Of a DNA stretch of 64,000 nucleotides, positions 60,301 to 64,000 are shown one piece after another. This stretch comes from Pocillopora verrucosa (Eukaryota; Cnidaria; Anthozoa; Scleractinia; Pocilloporidae). Location of the stretch: contig NC_089325.1 of the NCBI RefSeq assembly GCF_036669915.1, positions 16,037,463 to 16,101,462 on the forward strand, in the 5' to 3' direction. The translations under genes were made by a program, and so were the position numbers. The notes beneath the pieces are model-generated. The model saw nothing but the letters and a program-made list of their open reading frames with translations, ran no database searches and had not been told where the DNA came from. Numbering within the stretch: the stretch's first letter is position 1; each line of letters opens with the position of its first letter.

Positions 60301-63300
60301 AGTAGTCTGAAAGGCAGCACCAAGGAAGAAATAGATTAGCGACACACCTCAACTTCAGCAAAACGAGAGGGACTAACGTTGAGTCCCAAATGGAAAATTA
60401 AACAATTTGCCATCGGGGTGTCCGTCTTAAGACCACGAAAAATTTGGCAATTTTACGTTGTTGTTTTGCAGAGGACGGCAAAGAAATTAACACAGTTTTA
60501 AGACGCACGTGCTGAGCTATTGTTCTGCTCATTAAATCTTTTGTTCAGCCAGTTCTCGTTGCCGTCGCCATCAATTTTTGCCCAAGGTCTCTCGGTATCA
60601 AAAAGCTTCCAAAACAAGATGAAGTGGAACGATTTTTCTCGGTAAGACATGATGTACAAAACATGTATACAGAATTTAGATCATTGCAGCCAAAATTAAG
60701 TGATCCTCTCGCAAATGATATGAATTCTCGATACTGTCAAGGAAAAATAATTGACAGAACAAACCTCTGTACATGCTGAACAAGACGTCATGAGCATTCC
60801 TGTAGTTACCAGCATTCTGATCTTCCCTCGCAATGATGATGGCCGTGCGCGCTGCCTCACGGTATTGCTTTAACGCCATGTAAAGCCGGAATAAGTACTT
60901 TGCTTCCTAGAGTAAGGAAAAAATTCAAAAGGAATAATGCTTGTCTTTATGTATTTATTACGAAAAAGAGAATATATTCTCTTCCTAAGAGAATGTAGTC
61001 AACTGGAGCAGTTTTCAGTTGAGTTTCGTAAAATCAAAATCAAAGCAATCACAACAACCAATAGGAGCGAAGATGGACATCATCGTTAGCCAATGGGAAC
61101 TCAAAGTAAAAGTAAAAAAACTGCATGAAAAACCCGGGAAAACGCGTGTGACAAATTAAATCACGATTAATTGCCTGGCTCGAGTTTTCTGAATCAATAA
61201 CTGAGCAAAGGTAAGAAAAACTAAAGCAATCATGGATTACTTTCGACACACGATTGAAAACTGCTCTAATCTATTGCTTTTTTTTCTATGTGTTCCCGAC
61301 AGCACATTCTGCTACTATGGCTTGTTCGTCAATGACTTGCACGTTGGATGCAGTGATTTCAAGAGCAGCTGGGTTTTGGGTAGACTTACCCAGTTGTAGC
61401 ATTTACACAAAGGTCATTGTACTCTTAAGCTACAACTAATTCCCCTCAAACTGGTTGACCTTTAGGATCAACAAAGGAACATAAATTTGAATAGACCACG
61501 TAGTACAGGACAATGCAACTGTAAGAGTTTAAAACTTCAAAATTCACAAGGACTTCAGACCTCCCTAGGAAGTCGAGGACCTCAAAACAACCCGCTTGCT
61601 ATTCTGAATCGCCCATTTACACCAAATCTCATTGAGACCCCTGTGCAGGGATTGTGTAGGAATATGTGACACCTCAAGTTTTATATACGAAGTTATTGTT
61701 TGAGGCACAGTCAGTATTATAGTCGAACCTGTATTAAGCGCCACCGTTTTAGGCGGTCACCCTTTATCAAGCGATCATCTCTATTAAGCGGTCGTGGTCA
61801 CCCTAAACCAAGTCCCAACGGCCTGCTTAAATTGCCTTCCACTTGAATTGAACGCTCACTAAAAGCAAAACCACTAAAATAAAACCAAGATTACTATCTC
61901 GAATAAAATTTATTCCATGATTATCTCCCGCAATCAAAGTCAGTACTCTTAGTTCAAGTGTCCTCGACACATTGTAGATTGTCTTTCTCCTTTGGACTGT
62001 TAGGACAAATATTTCGCACGAAAATCACGCAAGTAATTTGCTGGTCAACCTGTATTAAGTGGTCACTCCGTAGGTCACCTCTTAATACAGGTTCGACAAT
62101 AGTTTACCTTTGGTATACCGTCAGCCTCTCCCATAAGGAAGTCAATCAACTGATGTGTCAACACTTCATCACCTGCCCGACCAACCTAAACAACCAACAG
62201 ATATGGCCAGTTAAAAAACATGAACAAACCAAAACAACTGGTACTAATCAAAATACTCTGATAAGTAAATGGTATTTTGATAAAACATCAAACTGTTATG
62301 GCTTCTGTAGGCGACTGCACTTGACGTTGCTGTAGTTTGGTCCAAGACAAAACAACACAGTCTTAAAATACAACGAAGAACAGAAAACTTGAGAAGAGAA
62401 ACAGTTCTTACAGTTTCAATTGCCAGCTCAATGGATTCGCCATCTTCTCCAACGGGACATTTCAAGAAGTGCTTCAAAGCCTTAGAGGAGAGAATGACAG
62501 GTCATAAGTAAAGGAAATGGACAGTAGATTTCTCCTCTTTCATGCTAAAGGAGGTAAACAGAGGCTAACGCAACAAAACCCTCAACAATTTTCCTACCTT
62601 AGCATATTGTGCTGACTTCAGGAAAAACTTTCCAGCCAGGAAATATTGTTTTTGATTCTCGAAGTACATGGCGATGCTGGCATAGTCATCCGCAACTGCA
62701 TCATCGCCTGTCACACAAAAAAAAGAAACAAAGATTGACATTTATTGCAGTACGATGACAGAAGGATTTTCAGATGTGAAAGTGTCGCATTAAGAAGTAA
62801 GACTTACAGGCGATAACAAGGACAAAAATTGCGCACAGTAAGGAGATTGGTTCAACTACGTCAGTTCCAAACAAGGAGGGGACAAGGTGTAATTTCCACA
62901 GATCGATTGGGTTCGACTTAGTTACGAACATATCACCAACGCCTGATTCAAATTGTGAAATTTAGGTGTAAATTGCGAAAAAGAAGGTTAGAAGAATTGG
63001 TAGTTGTGCAAAGTACACTTTAAAAAATAAAGTAAGCAAGATAGCTCTACATGGAACAGAGGGATGCCCTTTCTGAGTCATATGTCTTAGTACACGTTTT
63101 GGTGTGTAGTATCGCTGAGTATTTTTACCAGTTGTGCCGTATTTTGACGACCCCGTAGGATGAGTCAAAATAAAAGAACGAGTAAATATACCAAGCAACA
63201 CTACACAACAAAACGTCTAATTAGTTATTTATTATCCAACTGCATTATTTTCTGCTCATTTCTCGAACGGCTGGAAAAGCAATGCTGATAGAGAAGTGTA

Positions 63301-63630
63301 GCGCGCGCAGCTGACCAGTAAAACAGGTCTTTTTACAGTATAATATGACCAACTGTATGCGCGTTATTTGTACTCTAATTCGTGCAGTTGGATGATAAAA
63401 TATCTTCTGCCACTAAACTTACCAATTATTTCAGCATACTGTTCCATTTGATTATGCGTCTAAAAATCAGATGAGAAAGAAACACGTGAACATTAGACTC
63501 GATCAGTCCATCACTTTTCCATATCAGTTTTATGCTTTATTTATTGGCATACCTGGGCGAGCTGAAATGCTTCATCGTTGCATTTGGACAGAACAAGGAA
63601 CTGAATCGCAGATCCAAAGTCACCAAGTTT
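51397..63630 (-). CDS. WDR19: WDR19 / IFT144, 3' part (last twelve exons, 380 residues)
   Basis: Intraflagellar transport complex A subunit, acting in retrograde transport in cilia. Minus-strand exons in transcript order: 63630-63553, 63459-63423, 62707-62598, 62480-62412, 62185-62108, 60906-60765, 60087-60008, 59416-59335, 58317-58167, 57805-57682, 52127-52051 and 51511-51397 (stop TGA). All phases agree. The helical-repeat part reads [53 protein letters not shown] and [22 protein letters not shown]-terminal zinc-binding region follows: CPYCGN, DCPECKN, CPNCSF and CPMC pairs. These match the known C-terminal half of animal WDR19. The WD40 N-terminus lies beyond 64000. The second-last intron (57681-52128) is 5.55 kb because it houses a DNA transposon. 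Reading frame is intact. Confidence 0.95.
52396..54460 (+). CDS. ISL2EU transposase: THAP zinc finger plus DDE (HARBI1-like) nuclease
   Basis: Three exons, 52396-52681, 52788-53089 and 53291-54460, join in phase to 585 residues. Residues 1-105 form a THAP DNA-binding domain: C-x4-C (CAASEC), the HFP motif, a conserved Trp, CEQHF, and LRDGAEPSIF as the C-terminal AVPTF-like box, completed only by the splice. A low-complexity linker with two [17 protein letters not shown] repeats follows (about 127-160), then a coiled coil (about 239-270), a helix-turn-helix (about 355-383, [19 protein letters not shown]) and the DDE_Tnp_4 core. The catalytic triad is D418 (IILDCTELY), D493 (MADRGFDI) and E539 (ERAIGRIK). 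It should bind the terminal repeats and cut and rejoin DNA. No internal stop or frameshift. Confidence 0.88.
52893..52979 (+). repeat. In-frame tandem repeat in the transposase linker
   Basis: ACAACTTCAAAAGTGACAAC and ACAACTTCAAAAGGGACAAC start two copies of a 42-base unit encoding Thr-rich linker repeats. The length is a multiple of three, so the frame is kept. Confidence 0.8.
54461..55195. other. ISL2EU internal non-coding spacer
   Basis: AT-rich stretch between the two convergent transposon genes. Presumably holds both 3' UTRs. AATAAA lies at about 54558 for the transposase. Confidence 0.5.
55196..57363 (-). CDS. ISL2EU accessory protein: SAP, SWIM zinc finger and YqaJ nuclease
   Basis: Two exons, 57363-56759 and 56474-55196, join GG|GTAAGA ... 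GACAG|GTTAGG to 627 residues. A SAP DNA-binding domain lies at about 17-55 ([20 protein letters not shown]). A SWIM zinc finger is assembled across the splice (C197-K-C199, C211-N-H213), which supports the join. The C-terminal YqaJ/lambda-exonuclease-like PD-(D/E)xK domain has E449 (GHMHEDNA), D489 ([10 protein letters not shown]), E505-x-K507 (LEIKCPYSK) and the Q-rich helix [12 protein letters not shown]. Family knowledge: such proteins accompany the transposase in ISL2EU elements. Their role in transposition is not settled. It converges on the transposase gene with about 740 bp between stops. Confidence 0.88.
60360..60571 (-). repeat. Copy of the GACGGCAACGAGGAC repeat in a WDR19 intron
   Basis: In reverse complement it has GGCGACGGCAACGAGAAC, AACAATAGCTCAGCACGTGC and CAACAACGTAAAATTGCC in the same order as the 17.6-18.3 kb copies, followed by ATTTGGGACTCAACG. 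Confidence 0.75.
61718..62101. mobile_element. 380-bp pogo/Tc1-like MITE with TA duplication in a WDR19 intron
   Basis: The element spans 61720-62099. Left TAGTCGAACCTGTATTAAG and the complement of the right TTGTCGAACCTGTATTAAG are inverted terminal repeats (one mismatch in 19). TA flanks both ends (61718-61719 and 62100-62101). Related AAGCGGTCACC-like motifs recur inside (61755-61800). TIR style and TA target suit a pogo/Tc1-mariner derived MITE. No coding capacity. Its right edge is at position +7/+8 of the intron, immediately beyond the donor of the 62185-62108 exon. Confidence 0.85.
62760..63415. other. WDR19 intron
   Basis: The exon pair 63459-63423 and 62707-62598 joins in phase, so this stretch is intronic. 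No repeat or RNA gene was recognised. Confidence 0.6.
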
Positions 63631-63639
63631 CTGAAAGAA

Positions 63640-64000
63640 CCTAGTATCGAATAGGATACGTGGATAAATATATCTCACAAAGATTTAGCGGGAAAAATGC
63701 GTGGCGCGAAAACCAATAACGAAAAAACACGCCTGCTTTCGCGCTGTCGATTCCTCATTTCAAATCTCAACGTTTTTTGCTAAATCTACTGATTTTTTTT
63801 TCCTAGTAAGGTATTTTGAGTGAGCCGTTGTTGCTGCCTAATAAAACTGTGGGCTTGTAAAGGATGCCACTGGTTAACTCGTGACGCTTTTCACAGACCT
63901 TCTATTTCTCCAAGCTCATCGTCCATGGCGTGAGCGAGATAGAAATCGCGGGAGTCTTAACGAACCCAATCGCTAGGGGTGGGGTTAGGTAAAAAGAAAA
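63640..64000. other. WDR19 intron (edge of window)
   Basis: No WDR19 exon can be seen here. The upstream exon carrying the segment before [10 protein letters not shown] must lie beyond 64000. Confidence 0.5.

Noticed and set aside
1..64000. CRISPR arrays, operons, bacterial promoters, ribosome binding sites
   Set aside because: The split genes, spacers and repeat types are those of an animal nuclear genome. No direct-repeat/spacer array was found.

Overview
The window is nuclear DNA from an animal. Split genes with GT-AG introns, AT-rich spacers, and dense small transposons and tRNA-derived repeats rule out a bacterium or plasmid. The gene content (a divergent tandem cluster of intronless rhodopsin-class GPCRs, ciliary WDR19/IFT144, SAR1) and the repeat families (GGCTTGATAGCTCAG tRNA-like modules, multi-copy unnamed cnidarian-type proteins, ISL2EU, PIF/Harbinger) point to a cnidarian, most likely an anthozoan such as a stony coral. 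The species is inference.

Layout. 1-15 kb is repeat country. It holds a dead PIF/Harbinger transposase beside a large inverted repeat (1.6-2.6 kb), a decayed multi-exon gene of an unnamed repeated family on the minus strand (3.8-6.3 kb), a second decayed gene on the plus strand (8.9-11.6 kb), and a 741-bp palindromic insertion carrying three tRNA-like modules and flanked by a 14-bp target-site duplication (11.6-12.4 kb). 15.5-16.6 kb is an intact intronless peptide-receptor-like GPCR. 17-20 kb is tandem and dispersed repeats. 20.5-22.1 kb is a dead LINE reverse transcriptase. 23.1-30.0 kb is a tandem cluster of one truncated and two intact GPCRs. The two intact copies are almost identical from TM3 to beyond the stop codon but diverged in the first ~100 residues. 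30-36 kb shows no gene I can support. 36.6-40.8 kb holds a two-exon gene for a small secreted protein with an N-G-K-R amidation/cleavage site, whose last exon and a degenerate minisatellite have been tandemly duplicated. 42-43.3 kb has a 673-bp terminal-inverted-repeat element with a 10-bp target duplication.

43.8-49.5 kb is a complete seven-coding-exon SAR1 GTPase gene (plus strand; COPII coat assembly at the endoplasmic reticulum). It converges on the 3' part of WDR19/IFT144 (minus strand, 51.4-63.6 kb, twelve exons; intraflagellar transport). One WDR19 intron is filled by a 5.2-kb, apparently intact ISL2EU DNA transposon (52,268-57,470) with a THAP-DDE transposase and a convergent SAP-SWIM-YqaJ nuclease gene. 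Another WDR19 intron carries a 380-bp TA-flanked MITE inserted directly after the splice donor.

SAR1 and WDR19 are conserved housekeeping genes. The accessory biology is the chemosensory/neuropeptide receptor cluster, the small secreted peptide gene, and the mobile elements. All exon joins were made by eye from splice consensus, phase and family similarity, without any search.
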